Of a stretch of DNA of 64,000 nt, positions 39,820-52,084 are shown piece after piece. The translations under genes and the position numbers were made by a program. The first letter of the stretch is position 1. Each line of letters starts with the position of its first letter. Origin of the DNA: Pyrenophora tritici-repentis (Eukaryota; Ascomycota; Dothideomycetes; Pleosporales; Pleosporaceae); assembly GCF_003171515.1 (NCBI RefSeq), contig NC_089396.1, forward strand, positions 248,001 to 312,000. The letters run 5' to 3'. The notes under the pieces are model-generated. The model did not search any database. It worked only from the letters and a program-made list of their open reading frames with translations, and was not told where the DNA came from.

Positions 39820-42550
39820 CAGTGATCGGAATGGTCTGGTCTGACTTGGTCTTGGTCTGGTCTAGACCGCCAAGACTTGGTCTGGTCTGGCGATTTTTTG
39901 AGACCGTGGTCGGACCGGTCTAGATGATCGGACCGGTCCGGCTATAAATAGGTCCACGTGACTAGATCTTAGACTAATCTAGCCAGAAAATTTAGCACAA
40001 TATGAGTCATTAAGATCAAGGTAAGTCTTCTACTTACATAGAACAATCAAGTCCTTAACAACCTACTTATATACTATTGTTATGGAGCCTTCAACACCAA
40101 CCTCACCGTCCCCATCGAATATTATAAGACTAGATTTAACGTCTCTTACTCCATCTCCTATCCCCACGTCATCACCCACCCCTATACTATCACCCACTCC
40201 TATTCAATATCACGAATCTCCAGATGAGTTCGTGCAGGGCGGTATCACGTACGTGAAACGTGCAATAATTGCAAGGAAGGATTTCCGTCAAGGTACATCA
40301 CACATCTGGAAGTACGGACTCCAATACATTCGAGATAGCGATAAGAAAGAGGTGTATTACTGCCATGAGTGCAGGGTTGGGAAGAGCAAGCAAGAGTTGT
40401 TTGTCATCAATGGCACTTCTAGGATCCGGAATCACCTGGAACAGAAGCACCAGATTGATCCCCAGAGTGGCATCAAGCGAAAGGGTTCTGTACGGAAGTC
40501 TATAATCGACCAGCAAAAGGATGGGGCTGCTTCCAGCACCTTTTTCTAGAAGGAGTCAGTAGAGAAGTTTAAAGAGCTTCTAATTCGTTGGATTGTGTAC
40601 TGCCATATCGCCTTCTTTCAATTAGAGAACCAGTACTTTCGTGAACTACTCCTCTTTTTAAATCCGGCACTACTCAACCACCTCCCGAAGGCTGCGAAGA
40701 CTATCCGAAGCTGGGTAATGAATGCATTCATATCGAAGAAGCAACAGCTTAGGGAGGACCTACACCATTCACGGAGTAGGATCTCTATCTCCTTTGATCT
40801 CTGGACTTCACCAAACCCTTACGCTATCCTAGGCGTCGTCGCTATGTGGATTGATACTACCGGCATGCGACGTGTTACCGCTTTAGGTATGCGACGTATA
40901 TACGGCGAACATACTGGAGAGAATCTTGGATCGGTGGTCCTTGAATTGCTGGAAGAATACGACATTAGCGGAGATCAGATTGGATACTTTATGCTGGATA
41001 ATGCCTCGGCAAATGATACCGCTGTTGAGTTTATACTCAAGGATCTCTGCCCATGGATGAAGTCAAAACAACGTCGTCATCGCCGGCTGCGTTGCTTGGG
41101 CCATGTCATCAACCTCTGTTGCCAGGCGTTCCTTATGGGGCGAAACTGTGAGAAGTATCTTGCGAAGCTGGAGAAGCATCATCAACGTGGCGACTATACG
41201 AAGGTGGAAGAGCTCTGGAAGAAGTTCGGATGTTTGGGTCGTCTTCACAACCTGGTGCGATACATCAGGCTTACTCCACAACGGCGTGAGGAGTTTGCTA
41301 CAATTATTATCGGCGGAGATCTTTCGCAATTCGACGGGCTTGAGCTTATCCAGAACAACTCGACCCGCTGGAACTCATGGTTTTATTCGATTACACGTGC
41401 ATTAAATGTTCGAGAACGTTTAGAGCTCTTCTCGGCTCGTCATGTACCTGGAAAGGGCTCCGTAGGGATCGCGAACTTTAAGCTTGATGGACAGCACTGG
41501 TTTGAGCTTGAAAAGATTGAACTCGCTCTCAAAGACTTCTATGCTGCAACTTTGCTTTCTGAAGGTAAGAAGACGTCACTTGCGGACTGGTTTTCAACTT
41601 TGGACTGCCTTCTCCGGGAGATAAGCGAGACGAAGGATCACTACCACGACATCCACACTGAGGACGATAACAACTTTACATGGAAGTACCTTCAAGGCTG
41701 CGCTGATGCTGCTTGGTTAAAGTGCGTTGAGTACTATAACAATCAGCAGCTGAATTGGCAAAATCGATTCCCTGAAGATACTGACCTTCCACCGGCATAT
41801 TATGCGGCTCAAATCCTTGATCCATATCGCAAGTGGGGATGGTTCAGGCAAGAGTGGGTTCTTCATGGCGACGAAGAGAAGAAGAGGTGGTTTGAAAACG
41901 CACAATTAGCGGTGAAGCATCTCTGGGAGACAGAGTATAAGGGAAGGTACCCTGTCGAGATGCTGCCACCACCAGCCAGGAAGGAGAGAGATCCTGACCC
42001 AGCATTTGATCGCCAGCGGGAACATAAGCGCATTCGAATAGACGCTCCAGTTTCTACAACTGATTTGTATGAACAATACATCTCTACTGACCGGCTTCAT
42101 AACGAAGAGGCAGGTTGCAATGAGGCTATTGCGTACTGGCTATCTCGCTACGACTCCCAACGAGATCTCGCTCGCTTCGCTCTAGACATGTTTGCGATCT
42201 CGCCTATGTCGGATGAATGCGAACGTCTTTTTAGTAGCGCGAAGCTTACTATCGTCGATCGCCGTGGTAGGCTGAAGGCAGATATTATAGAAGCGTGCGA
42301 GTGTCTCCGGGCCTGGTATGGAAAGCCCCAAGCTGAGGGGAACAGCGATATCGAGGATAGTGAGAACGAAGACGACTAGATTGACAGTCAGTAGTAAAAC
42401 ACATTTCCTCGGCTTCCTTCTTTGCTTCAGCCTCATTCTTGGCGGTCTTGTTGGTCGGACCGGTCTGGTCGGACCGGTCCTTATGTAAGCACCTGGTCTG
42501 GTCTGGTCTGAGGGTACAGACCAGACCAGACCAGACCATTCCGATCACTG
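39820..42550 (+). mobile_element. hAT element upstream of the Zn2Cys6 gene (2731 bp)
   Basis: Termini are CAGTGATCGGAATGGTCTGG and its complement, flanked by the 8-bp duplication GCCCAACT (39812-39819 and 42551-42558). Subterminal stretches carry GGTCTGGTCTGG and GGTCGGACCGGTC repeats. A near-intact transposase is inside. The element lies about 270 bp upstream of the preferred start codon of the regulator gene, so it probably separates that gene from part of its promoter. Confidence 0.93.
40082..42379 (+). pseudogene. hAT transposase with one in-frame amber stop
   Basis: From the ATG at 40082 the frame is continuous to the stop at 42379 (766 codons), except for one TAG at 40547-40549, after which reading continues in the same frame (KESVEKFKELL). 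The N-terminus has a BED-type zinc finger (YYCHECRVGKSKQ...RNHLEQKH). Later blocks are WIVYCHIAF, DLWTSPN, DNASANDT, RRLRCLGHVINL, TRWNSWFY, and the C-terminal CERLFSSAKLT dimerisation region. A CAG-to-TAG change would explain the stop. A short intron around it is possible but I see no good donor. Confidence 0.85.
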
Positions 42551-42558
42551 GCCCAACT

Positions 42559-43473
42559 GTTTACATCTGCATCCTGGACCCACCATTTACGAGTAAACAA
42601 TGCCATTGTGCCGCCAAAACAAGGTCGCCAACAAGCCACAAAAGTTCCATCTGGCATCCTCCCTGATGCCACAATCTTACATATGCGGCTGATAGGCTGC
42701 ACGGAGACAGCTCCCGTTAGACCCCTGTCACAGCCTGCCTTCACCCTGGCCGTCGCCTAGTCAACACGACCAACATATGTTGGAGCAACCATTTGCCTTG
42801 GATATGAATGATACATGCGAGAACCGAGACGGCCAACCGCAGAAGCCAAGTCGCGATTCTTTCCAAAATTTGTGTAACGACGAGATTAACGGGGCCGCGT
42901 TCTCCACAGTCTATTATTAGGTCATATGGCCTGAGTATACCGAGTACCTAGTACTAGGTAGGCTGTTTTGATCCTCCACGCTACTGTTCTTGTTTCCATG
43001 TATCCCTGTTTGTTTTGGTAACCGTAGCAGTGACATCCCAGACGGGGATTCCTGGAAAGAAGTGGAGTAAGCAGACGGCAGTTGGTGACACACGGTAAGT
43101 AGGAAGATGTTTATTGTATGTTGCCACGACACTCGCCGTGCAAAACAACAAGATCCACATTGTCCAGCTGCTCCACTGATTCATAACGACTGTTTACCGT
43201 TATAGTTTTGCCAACTACGTAGTCATCACGTAATCGGTATACAGAAATCGTAACTAACTGCACTAGTCCAGGATGACTCTGCTAACTCCGTTACATCTGA
43301 AGCACCCAATAGACAACAAGACAACTCTTTGGGTAAATCTACTACACCCACAGAAGTTGTTACAACAGCGACATTGTGTGCTCCAATTATACCACAGAAA
43401 GACAATACCAATCGAAAGAACAACCTGTCTATCATTCAAAACTCCAACTTTGTCTAACCAAACCAATCCATCT
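42559..43473. other. Intergenic region, nothing supported
   Basis: Only short, mutually overlapping frames occur here, with no recognised motif. The part next to 43474 should be the 3' untranslated region of the DUF4360-like gene. Confidence 0.5.
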
Positions 43474-44112
43474 CTAACAAGTCCTCCACTCCAACTTCCA
43501 AACCGCACTCTTAAAATCATAACTCCCATAATTCCCTTGCACAATGGGTCTAAAGTTGATGTTTAGAATCCCCGGATCCCCATCCGCACCCGTACACTTC
43601 GACCACTTGAGATCAGAAGTACTGCTTTGGACACTAACACGACTGTTGATATCCGGTCCATTGCATGTTAACCCTCCCGTCAGAGTACCCTATCCATCAA
43701 ACACCATTAGCCCAATTCAATCACCAAGATAAGACTCCAAAGAACAAACTCACCGTATCACTAGCCCTATCACTCCAAAACACCTGCGTATACGTATCTA
43801 ACCCACTCGCCCCTTTCAGTACTACATCCCCTTCATACGTAACCCCCCCGCACGGCGACCTGCCAGCCAGCAGAGGCGCCTGTGGATTGCACGTGTACGG
43901 CGCAGTTGTCGGTGTTTGAGCCCCGTAGTTGGCTGAATGTTACGCCGGCTGTGTCGCCCAGGGTGGCGGAGGTGGAGGTTACGGACGAGGATGACGAGGG
44001 GCAGCCCGAGCCGGAGAAGACGAGGCGTGATATTCGGGGTGCGGTGGGTGGGGCTGCGAGGGCGAGGGGGGGTGAGGAGAGGGAGGAGGGCGAGGAGGGT
44101 GGTGAGGTGCAT
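43474..44112 (-). CDS. DUF4360-like secreted protein, two 1-nt frameshifts
   Basis: Exons are 44112-43754 and 43689-43474, with a 64-nt intron (GTGAGT...GATAG). The protein starts with a hydrophobic signal peptide (MHLTTLLALLPLL) and shows DUF4360-like features: GSGCPSSSS near the N-terminus, NCAVHV, WQVAVRG, YEGDVVLKGAS, TCNGPD and a C-terminal EWRTC. The frame shifts twice in exon 1, each time at a seven-base G/C homopolymer (44066-44072 and 43843-43849). Each run needs one base fewer for the conserved frame, which would give 190 aa. Two identical-type homopolymer faults point to sequencing error more than to decay. The function of the family is unknown; it is extracellular. Confidence 0.75.
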
Positions 44113-44986
44113 GATGGGATGTGGGTGGTGGTGGTGGTAGTGGTTAGAAGGGGTTATGTGAGGGAAGGAGGGTGGAAGAGGAGGAAGAAGATGGAGGTAG
44201 AAGATGAGAGACAGCAGCTGTTAAGAAACCAGCGGCGTCGACGGTAGATGATATACACGATAGCCCCCTTACACCGAAGCAAGCCCGTCTTTTATACAAC
44301 AACCACAAACCCCACAACCAGAAAAGAAAAAACTATATTCAGCAATACACAATCTATCCCCAGATTCCCACCCTTCTAGCCTTTTCATGCAGTGGTAGAC
44401 CCTCAATCTACAATATGTAGATCCCGCACACACTCACATATATCATCAAACCACGTTATAGTACGACTACAAATCTCGCCAATTTCGCCACCACATTCCC
44501 CCTTACATACATTTAATCTTGCCACGTTCGCCACTGTTACCACATTCCTTTCCCGCATAAACTTTAATATACACGCTCCAGAGGTTATGTCCCTTGATCC
44601 TGGTTGTTCGGCGTTCCCTTCGCTTCGAGACCCTCGTGTTCACAAAGTGCGAGTGTAATACCCATACAAGGAACCGACTTTATCCATATTAAGCGAGCCG
44701 CAGGGAGACACTCTGTATACGGAAAGCCCTAAAGCCAGAAACAGAACGAAAATAGAATCTTGCCACGTTCGCACACGATACAAAAGAAGGCGCGAGGCTG
44801 AGAAAAACCTTGGTATTTGGTTGTTCCTGTTGAGAGGGCGGGGGTGGTTGCAGTACACCATACAGCTCAAAAAAACTATGCGAGAGCAGCGGGGGTATAT
44901 CTACATTCCAAACATGCATCATAATCACATCATATCGTCTATCAATACACAACACCTTTTTTTTCTTCTAAACCCATCCAATCCAT
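44113..44986. other. Intergenic region, no gene supported
   Basis: The first half is G-rich on the plus strand (an apparent plus-strand frame at 43882-44247 is the complement of the DUF4360-like exon plus low-complexity Arg/Glu). The rest is AT-rich and shows no motif. Confidence 0.5.
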
Positions 44987-46891
44987 CTAGATCAACGCCT
45001 CACCCCTAAACATGGCATCCTTAACCTCCCTAACCACGTCCGCCCTATCACCCGCTCCCAACAACACAATACCGCGGCCTCTCCTACCCATACGTCCCGT
45101 CCTACCCAGGCGATGAATGAAATCAATAGTAGTATGCGGTACATCGTACAAAATGACATGTTTTACCGACACGGTGTCGATACCTCTTGAGCCCAGATCC
45201 GTAGTTACAATGACCTTTGTATTAGGCAGCGTGCGTTTATTCGACGATTCTTGTTTCGGAGGAGGAGCGACATCTCCGCCATCTGCAGACACAGGGGCTT
45301 TGATCAACATGTCGCTGGTGAAGGAATTGAGGATTTTGGCTGCGCGCGAGGGATCCGTGTCGCGGTGGAAGGCTAGGGCGTCGATGCCTTTTGACACGAG
45401 GTATTGGGCTACGGCTTCGGTGTCTTCGCGTTGGTTGACGAAGACGAGGATGCGCTTGATGGGAATGGCTTCTTTTCCTTCGTTGGGGTCGTAGTCGCCG
45501 GATGCTTTGCCAATCTGCCAGATTGTGTCGGCGCAGGCGAGGTTTTTGTTGCCGCGGTATGGGTCCTTGTTTACGTCTACGACACCGAGTTGGACTCGTC
45601 GCGGGATGGCGTGGAGGTTGGGTGTGACGAGGCGTTGCATGTCGGGGAATCTGTCGGCGAGGTACTTGTCGAGGTACTTTGGGATGGTGGCGGAGCAGAG
45701 GAGCAGTTTCTTGAGCGATGGGGTGGCTCGGTCGAGGATTTCGGTGGTGCTTTCTTTGAAGGAGCGGTCGAAGAGGGAGTCTGCTTCGTCGCAGATGAGG
45801 TGAGTGACGCGGGCGAGGATGTTGGGGTTGCTTTCGGCGATACTGGCTAACAACGGGGGTGTGCTAATAACAACGTCGACTCCGTTGGGATTGAAGAGTT
45901 GATTGCGAATGACTTTGGCAGTCATCTTGGCGGATATGGGCGCAGCGCGAAACTTGACAGTGTGGGAGAGCGACTTTGCCACGGCACCGACTTGGGCCAC
46001 CAGTTCAGCGGATGGAACAAGGATGATGGCTCGTGGTCGTGCTGGGTCTACTGCCTTGTTAATTTGGGGTTCCTCTGCGGCGAACATGTCGGTCCTTCGG
46101 TCCTGTGAGTCGGCCTGCGCCTTCTGGGCATCCTTCTGCGCTTGTTCTTCGGCATCTTCCTTTTCCTGCAGTTCTTCCGCCTTGATAGCGTCCAGTGTCG
46201 GAAGCAGGTAGGCCAACGTCTTCCCGGAACCCGTTTCGGCAGCCAAAAGAAACGTGTCGGGTCCACTTTGCTTTGCCTTTACTTTTGCTCGCACGGTCTT
46301 CTGCAAGCCCAGTAGGGCTGGTATTGCAACGGCTTGGGCGGGTGTGGGGTTGCGATATTCGAGGCCGGGGAGGGCGTCCTTGATGGCGCTGAGGATGGGT
46401 TCGGCGAGGGGGAACTTGTCGAAGGAGTCGTATTCCTCCATCTTACGCTTGATGGCGGTGCGGTTGCTATAGGGTACCTGGTGCAGCGAACTCTGCATCT
46501 TGAGGGCATGGAAGCCATCTGATCTTGTCCTCCTCTTGCCATCGTCGCGCCCCGTTGCCTGTCTACCCCCACGTGCTTCCCTCTGTTCGCGTACCCGCTC
46601 TAAGCCCCGCGGCACCTCTGTGCGATTGAGGTATCCAAATGCGTCCGGTTTTCTCCGTGGGGTTCGTTCAGACGTGCGCCCAACGTCTTCCGACAGCACC
46701 ATGCGTGACGGACGGGGGTTTTCACGACGGCGCGCATAGCTGGATGGACGCGCAGAAGATGCGCCATGGCGTTCGCCCCGTTCCCGCTGCAATTGGGTGT
46801 ACAGACGGGCTTGGATGAGGTTTCCCGTTGGTGGACCCAGCAACGCCCGCACCTCGCAAAAAGGACAGGCCTTGGTGGCTCGCCGCAACAT
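44987..46891 (-). CDS. MRH4: Mitochondrial DEAD-box RNA helicase Mrh4
   Basis: This intronless frame gives 634 aa from the ATG at 46891. A further in-frame ATG at 46975 would add 28 residues, but the basic, acid-free segment starting MLRRATKACP looks like the mitochondrial transit peptide. Motifs: RNPTPAQAVAIPAL (Q-like), AETGSGKT (about 218-225), PSAEL, STPP, DEAD (368-371), SAT (400-402), VTTDLGSRGID and HRLGRTGRMGR. The charged insertion between motifs I and Ia and the PSAEL variant fit Mrh4. In yeast this helicase is needed for late assembly of the mitochondrial large ribosomal subunit around its rRNA. It is divergent from BUD4, with about 0.5 kb between the starts. Confidence 0.9.
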   Translation of the reverse strand: MLRRATKACPFCEVRALLGPPTGNLIQARLYTQLQRERGERHGASSARPSSYARRRENPRPSRMVLSEDVGRTSERTPRRKPDAFGYLNRTEVPRGLERVREQREARGGRQATGRDDGKRRTRSDGFHALKMQSSLHQVPYSNRTAIKRKMEEYDSFDKFPLAEPILSAIKDALPGLEYRNPTPAQAVAIPALLGLQKTVRAKVKAKQSGPDTFLLAAETGSGKTLAYLLPTLDAIKAEELQEKEDAEEQAQKDAQKAQADSQDRRTDMFAAEEPQINKAVDPARPRAIILVPSAELVAQVGAVAKSLSHTVKFRAAPISAKMTAKVIRNQLFNPNGVDVVISTPPLLASIAESNPNILARVTHLICDEADSLFDRSFKESTTEILDRATPSLKKLLLCSATIPKYLDKYLADRFPDMQRLVTPNLHAIPRRVQLGVVDVNKDPYRGNKNLACADTIWQIGKASGDYDPNEGKEAIPIKRILVFVNQREDTEAVAQYLVSKGIDALAFHRDTDPSRAAKILNSFTSDMLIKAPVSADGGDVAPPPKQESSNKRTLPNTKVIVTTDLGSRGIDTVSVKHVILYDVPHTTIDFIHRLGRTGRMGRRGRGIVLLGAGDRADVVREVKDAMFRGEALI

Positions 46892-47400
46892 GACTTGGAT
46901 GAAACGTCGTCCTATAGCAATGGCACGGCAATATGTCTCTATGGAGGATTTGAAAAGTGAAACTAGACTCTGCACATGCAGCTACTAGGCGATCCGATCT
47001 GACGTCGCCGGCGCCAGCTGCACGGGCGATCGCACGATAATTTCGAGGCTAGTAGGCGATAAGCCTGGTGTTGCCGCAGCAACGCCAGCATTTACCGACG
47101 TGCTGCCCTCATCCCGGCTATCAAACACTTGATAGCACCGGGCGGCCCCAACCACATCGCACGCGCATCCACCACCTCCTCCTCCGCTTCCCCATCGCTC
47201 ACCACCCAGCGTGCAAGTCGGTGTCCTTCACTTCTTTGCTTCCTATTTAATCAGCGTGCATCCGTTATTCGCTGTGCACACTCCTCGACGGAGTCCATTC
47301 TTCGCGAGCAGCTTTCTGCCACACGACGCAGAGACAGGCACGCCCTAGCTAGACACTCGAAACTCACAAGTCGGCCTGTTGCCAATCCACGCCAGCCAAC
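46892..47400. promoter_or_regulatory. Shared MRH4/BUD4 divergent promoter region
   Basis: About 0.5 kb separates the two divergent start codons. Two CGCCGGCG/GCCGGCG-rich stretches lie near 47006-47015, and CT-rich stretches precede the BUD4 start. No specific factor site can be assigned. Confidence 0.4.
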
Positions 47401-50400
47401 ATGTCGCGCAATGAAGCGGTAAGTTCCCCTCATCCACCTCATCATCCTCGCCGTCCCGTGACTGCGGTGCCCCGGACGCAATCCTGACTTCGCCGGCAGG
47501 TGTCGCCGCTGCGCATCAACAAGACGCCCGCTGGCTCCCCCATAAAGGGCAGCGGCCGTCCGCTGTCTGAGATTGGACCCCATGAGCATCGCAGGAACTC
47601 GCCCAGCTGGAACCAGGCCACGAAGGTGCGTGCAGATCACGGCACGGTCAGAGTGTTTAGGATAAACAAAACTGACATGTCACAGAAGATACACCTGACC
47701 AAGGAGAGCTCTCCTTTCCGGGACTCATCACCCTTCACCAACAGCCCACGTTTATTCTGGAAAGAGCAGACGACGTCGCCCAAGAGCCGCTTCGACACGT
47801 CAGAGAACGACTTTGAAGTTAGCTCGCCACTTTCGCCCAAGCGCAACTCGATTGAGAACCTCAAGAAGCAGTCGCGCGTCAAGAACAGCAGCATGTTCGC
47901 ACGTGAGCAAAAGCACGAGTACGACCCCACTGCCGTCCAGCCACTGGAACGACCGCTCGCTGCCGGGCGTCCGCTCAACGCCACCATCCAGGGCAACGCT
48001 TATGGTGGGAATGGCATTCAGGGAATGCGTCAAGAGAACCAGAGCCCCACCAAGGGCCACCGTCACACCCGTTCCGAGAGCCAGACACGGATTCCAGCTC
48101 CCAGCCCGTCCAAGACTTCGCCCGCGAAGCTCCCCACACAGTCGTCGTTCGCTTCTCCATCCAAGGCCTCACCGTCTGAAGGCCGCATGTCGCCAACCAA
48201 GTCATCGCTGGTCAGCAATGGCCGCTTCAACTCACCACAGTACAACCACGACTCCAGCATGACATCCGAGGCCGAGGAGCTCCAGCAAAAGACACCTCGC
48301 CCACTGCGCCGTCATGCTAAGAGTGTGACCTTCGACACCGCTCCACCGCAAATCACAGAGTTTGAGATGGTCACACCCGATCCTTCCGTGGCAACTGCGT
48401 CGCGTGACGGTAGCTACGATTCCGAGGAGGAAACCGAGGAGGAAGTGAGCTTCGACCAGGACGACAGCTTCGATGCTTCGCTGGAAGATACCGACAAGAC
48501 ACCCGTTGTCTTGCCCGAGGACTGGCGCCACATGAGCCCCGACGCCGCCAACACATCGCTCACCGACGCCTACGACGATGTCTTCGAAGGCCGCGACAAC
48601 AGCCCCATGCCGAATGCGCGTCCCAACGGCACCACCAACCGCTCACGCATGAGCTCCGCAGCCTCTGATAGCGATGCAAGGCCTCTTCCTCCTCTTCCCG
48701 GTATCTCGAGCGGTTCTCGGCGGCGCGACTCTAGCATCGGCCTGGCCAACACAGCTGAGCGAGTTGTTAGCGATAGACGGCGGTCTCTCCCTCAGCTTCC
48801 CCAGGCTGCGGGCATCTCCAAGAACGATCTCCTCAACATGCGAGAAGTCTCCATGTCCCTCGAAGACCGCATGCGCTTGATGAACTTCGACAACGACCGC
48901 GATACGAGCACACCAACACAGGAGAGGGTTCAAAAGTCTGTCGAAGCGGACGTTACAGACGTTGATGTCACAGCGTCCGAGCTCCAGATTGACGAGCCCA
49001 AGGTCCCGCGCATCTCTCGCGAATCGATCCTGCGCCGCGTCAAGAGCCGCACCTTTGAAGGCGAAGAAACAGAGACGGAAGAAGAGTACAGTGGCTATGA
49101 CCTTGAGTCTAGCCCGGAACGTAGCTATGGCGATCTCGCCGACCTGGACCCGGACGTCCCCATCCCTTCGCGCGAGGCTTCTTCCAACTTCGACGAGCAA
49201 CCGCGCGCCGTTTCCGGTATCACCGAGAGCGAAGCTGACAGTGTTTACGATGCGTACAGCTACGGAGAGAACACCGAAGTTGAAGGCGCGGACACATCAA
49301 ATGTAGACGGCAGCTCCATGTCTGAGATGGAGGACTATGAGCGCGAGTCATCCGTCATCCGCCATCCCATGCCACCACAAACTGAGGACGATGATGACAC
49401 CAGCCAATACTCGCCTTCTCCTGAACCTGAGGAGCAGCCAAACTCCACGGGCACTATCAACTCTTCTGGTCCTTCAACACCCACTGCTGTTCCCTCTTCC
49501 CCTGCTGCTGCACCTGAGAAGCAGGCCAAGGAAGACGAGATGTACTCCACCATGGAAGGTAAGGATGTCGATCTGACGCTTGACCCACTCCAAGCTTCTT
49601 TTGCAACCGCTGCGTGTCCATTGGACACTGCTCCTAAGCTAGATGCAATGCGCGATTTCCTTCGCAGACCCACCACACCTGAGAGCACCAGGGAAGAAGA
49701 TGACGACTCCGGGTCGGAGCCTGGTACACCAGACTCTGTCATTCGGCATCCTGTTGCCCAGTCTCCACCCCCGCATGAGAGTTCCCCAGAGGTTCCCCAA
49801 CGAGAGGCCACCATCCGGGGAGGCAAGCTGAAGACTCGTCCATCACTCATTCCTGATGAGGTTGACATGGCAGCAGCACGCCGCCAGGTCAGTGGCGAGC
49901 ATATTCCGCCGCTGCCTCAGCGGAGCCCCAAGCGCCAGTCGCTCAACTTTGAGATTGGACACATCGAGGAGGAGAGCTCCCAACTCAGCTTGACAAGCAG
50001 GGAGAGCCGTATCCTTGACCTGAAGCTTGGTGAGCTCAACCTTGGCGACGATTCCAACGACCTCAGCTTTGGTCTGGACAAAGAGTTTGACAACATCATT
50101 GAGTCACAAAAGGTACAGAAGCTTTTTCCTTTACCCTCCTACGCCAGATTCCCTGCATCCACGGCCGCGCCGCATGAAGCCGCGAGTCTGATGTCAGGAG
50201 AAGGCTTTGTATACAGGCACGGTCCCGCTAACGACAATTCCCCCCAACAGAAAGGATACATGATGCGTGAAAACACAAAGGTTGTTGTTGCGAGCAGCCG
50301 GCAATTCAGCGATGAGAAGCCTCCTGCCGAGTCAGAGGCCTCCAACGATGCAGCTGCGAGAGCCACCTCTCGTAAGACAAGCGCCGAGCGCAAGCCCGCT

Positions 50401-52084
50401 TGGACGAAGGAGCCCTGGATCGGTAAGCCCCGCAGGAAGAGCATCCGAACAGCATCTGGTCGCCGGCAACGCATGTCCGAGGGTCCAGCTCCACCGCTTC
50501 CTGGACAGGAATCAGCGGTTGGTGCCAACCTCGACTCCGTCGCTGAGAAGGGTGACGACGATGACGATGTGTTTGAGGATGGTGAAGAGCGAGGTAGGGT
50601 CTTTGTGAAGGTGGTTGGTGTCAAGGATCTTGATCTGCCCCTGCCAAAGCACGAACGCTGTCACTTCCAACTGACCCTTGACAACGGCTTGCACTGTGTC
50701 ACTACGTCTTGGTTGGACCTCAAGCCATCTGCCCCTATTGGTCAGGAGTTTGAGCTCGTCGTGCTCGATGACCTCGAGTTCCAGCTCACTCTCCAGACTA
50801 AGCTCGAGCCTCCTGTGGCGCCACAGGTTATCCCCACACCCTCCAAGATCATCAACCACAAGAAGTCGGCCTCTGCCTTCCGCAATCTCCTCTCATCGCC
50901 AAAGAAGAGGAAGGAGCAAGAGCGCAAGGCGCAAGAGGAGGCTGATCGTATCGCCCTTCAAGAGCACCAGCAGGCACAAGCTGCCGCCAAGCGGAATCAC
51001 CAGGCGACAGCTTGGGAACTTCTCCACGACCTCGTCGGCCCCGATGGATCATTTGCACGTGCTTATGTCTGCCTCAGCAATCACGAGAATCAAGCTTATG
51101 GACGTCCGTTGACAGTTGACGTCCCATGCTTCAACGAGTGGGCCGTCGATAACACTGGCGCTAGCAGTGTGAAGAGCAAGCGTGGAGGTGTTGTTCGTCG
51201 TCCACCATACCGGATTGGCAAGCTTACTCTTCAGCTCTTGTATGTCCCCAAGCCAAAGAACGCAAAGAACGAGGACATGCCCAAGAGTATGAATGCCTGC
51301 ATTCGGGAGTTGAAGGAAGCCGAGCAAGTCAAGGATATCAGCTTCGAGGGTACCTTGAGCCAGCAGGGTGGCGATTGTCCTGTGAGTCGGAACCATTGAA
51401 CATCTTATAGAGCTCAGCTAACATGACATGTAGTTCTGGCGACGTCGTTTCTTCCGATTGGAAGGCACAAAGCTCACTGCTTACCACGAGTCGACTCGTC
51501 AACCGCGCGCTACGATCAACCTAACCAAGGCTTCCAAGCTCATGGACGATAAGAGTGCTCTACAACAACCCTCTGCTACAAAACAAGGTGGCCGACGGAA
51601 GTCTGGCTTTGCTGAAGATGAGGAGGGTTACATGTTCGTTGAAGAAGGTTTCCGTATCCGTTTCGCCAACGGCGAGGTCATCGATTTCTACGCCGATAGC
51701 CGCGAACAAAAGGAGGCTTGGATGAAGGTTCTGTCTGAGACTGTCGGCAAGGACATTGCTCAGAATAAGGGCTGGGCCGCCATGGTGCTGGAGAAGGAGC
51801 GCAAAGAGAAGGCCGAGAAGGCTTTGCGGTCGACCATGCCATCGTCAATGGGTACGCCAACCGCCGTTCCGGGCCCCGGCCGACGACCGTCACACACACG
51901 AACTCAGTCTCACGATGCCCTCACATCGATGACGAGCCCCAGGGGTCATGCGCGGACACAATCACATGCACCAGCTCCTCCTCTAAAGGACGCTCGCATG
52001 TCACACGCGCCGCCACCACGGCCACGGACGCAGGAGTCGAGCAAGCCAGGACGTAGGGAGCAGGTTCGATCGATGATTTTCTAA
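47401..52084 (+). CDS. BUD4: Bud4/anillin-like septation protein with PH domain
   Basis: Exons 47401-47418, 47500-47625, 47686-50112, 50251-51381 and 51434-52084 give 1450 aa. Introns have GTAAGT, GTGCGT, GTACAG and GTGAGT donors and CTGAC/CTAAC branch points. The 60-nt and 138-nt introns are multiples of three without stops, so they also read as open frame. The N-terminal two thirds is disordered, acidic and Ser/Pro-rich with repeated basic SPxK motifs. An anillin-homology region follows (about 970-1210; RVFVKVVGVKDLDLP, TSWLDLKPSAPIGQEFEL), then a PH domain (about 1230-1345; FWRRRFFRLEG, REQKEAWMKVL). Fungal Bud4 scaffolds septins and the contractile ring at the division site. Confidence 0.88.

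Noticed and set aside
1..42558. Giant Starship-type cargo element
   Set aside because: No DUF3435 tyrosine recombinase was seen; each mobile unit is explained by its own TIRs or LTRs and target duplications.
43882..44247. Plus-strand frame of 121 codons
   Set aside because: It is antisense to the DUF4360-like exon; its Arg/Glu/Val-rich tail comes from G-rich low-complexity DNA.
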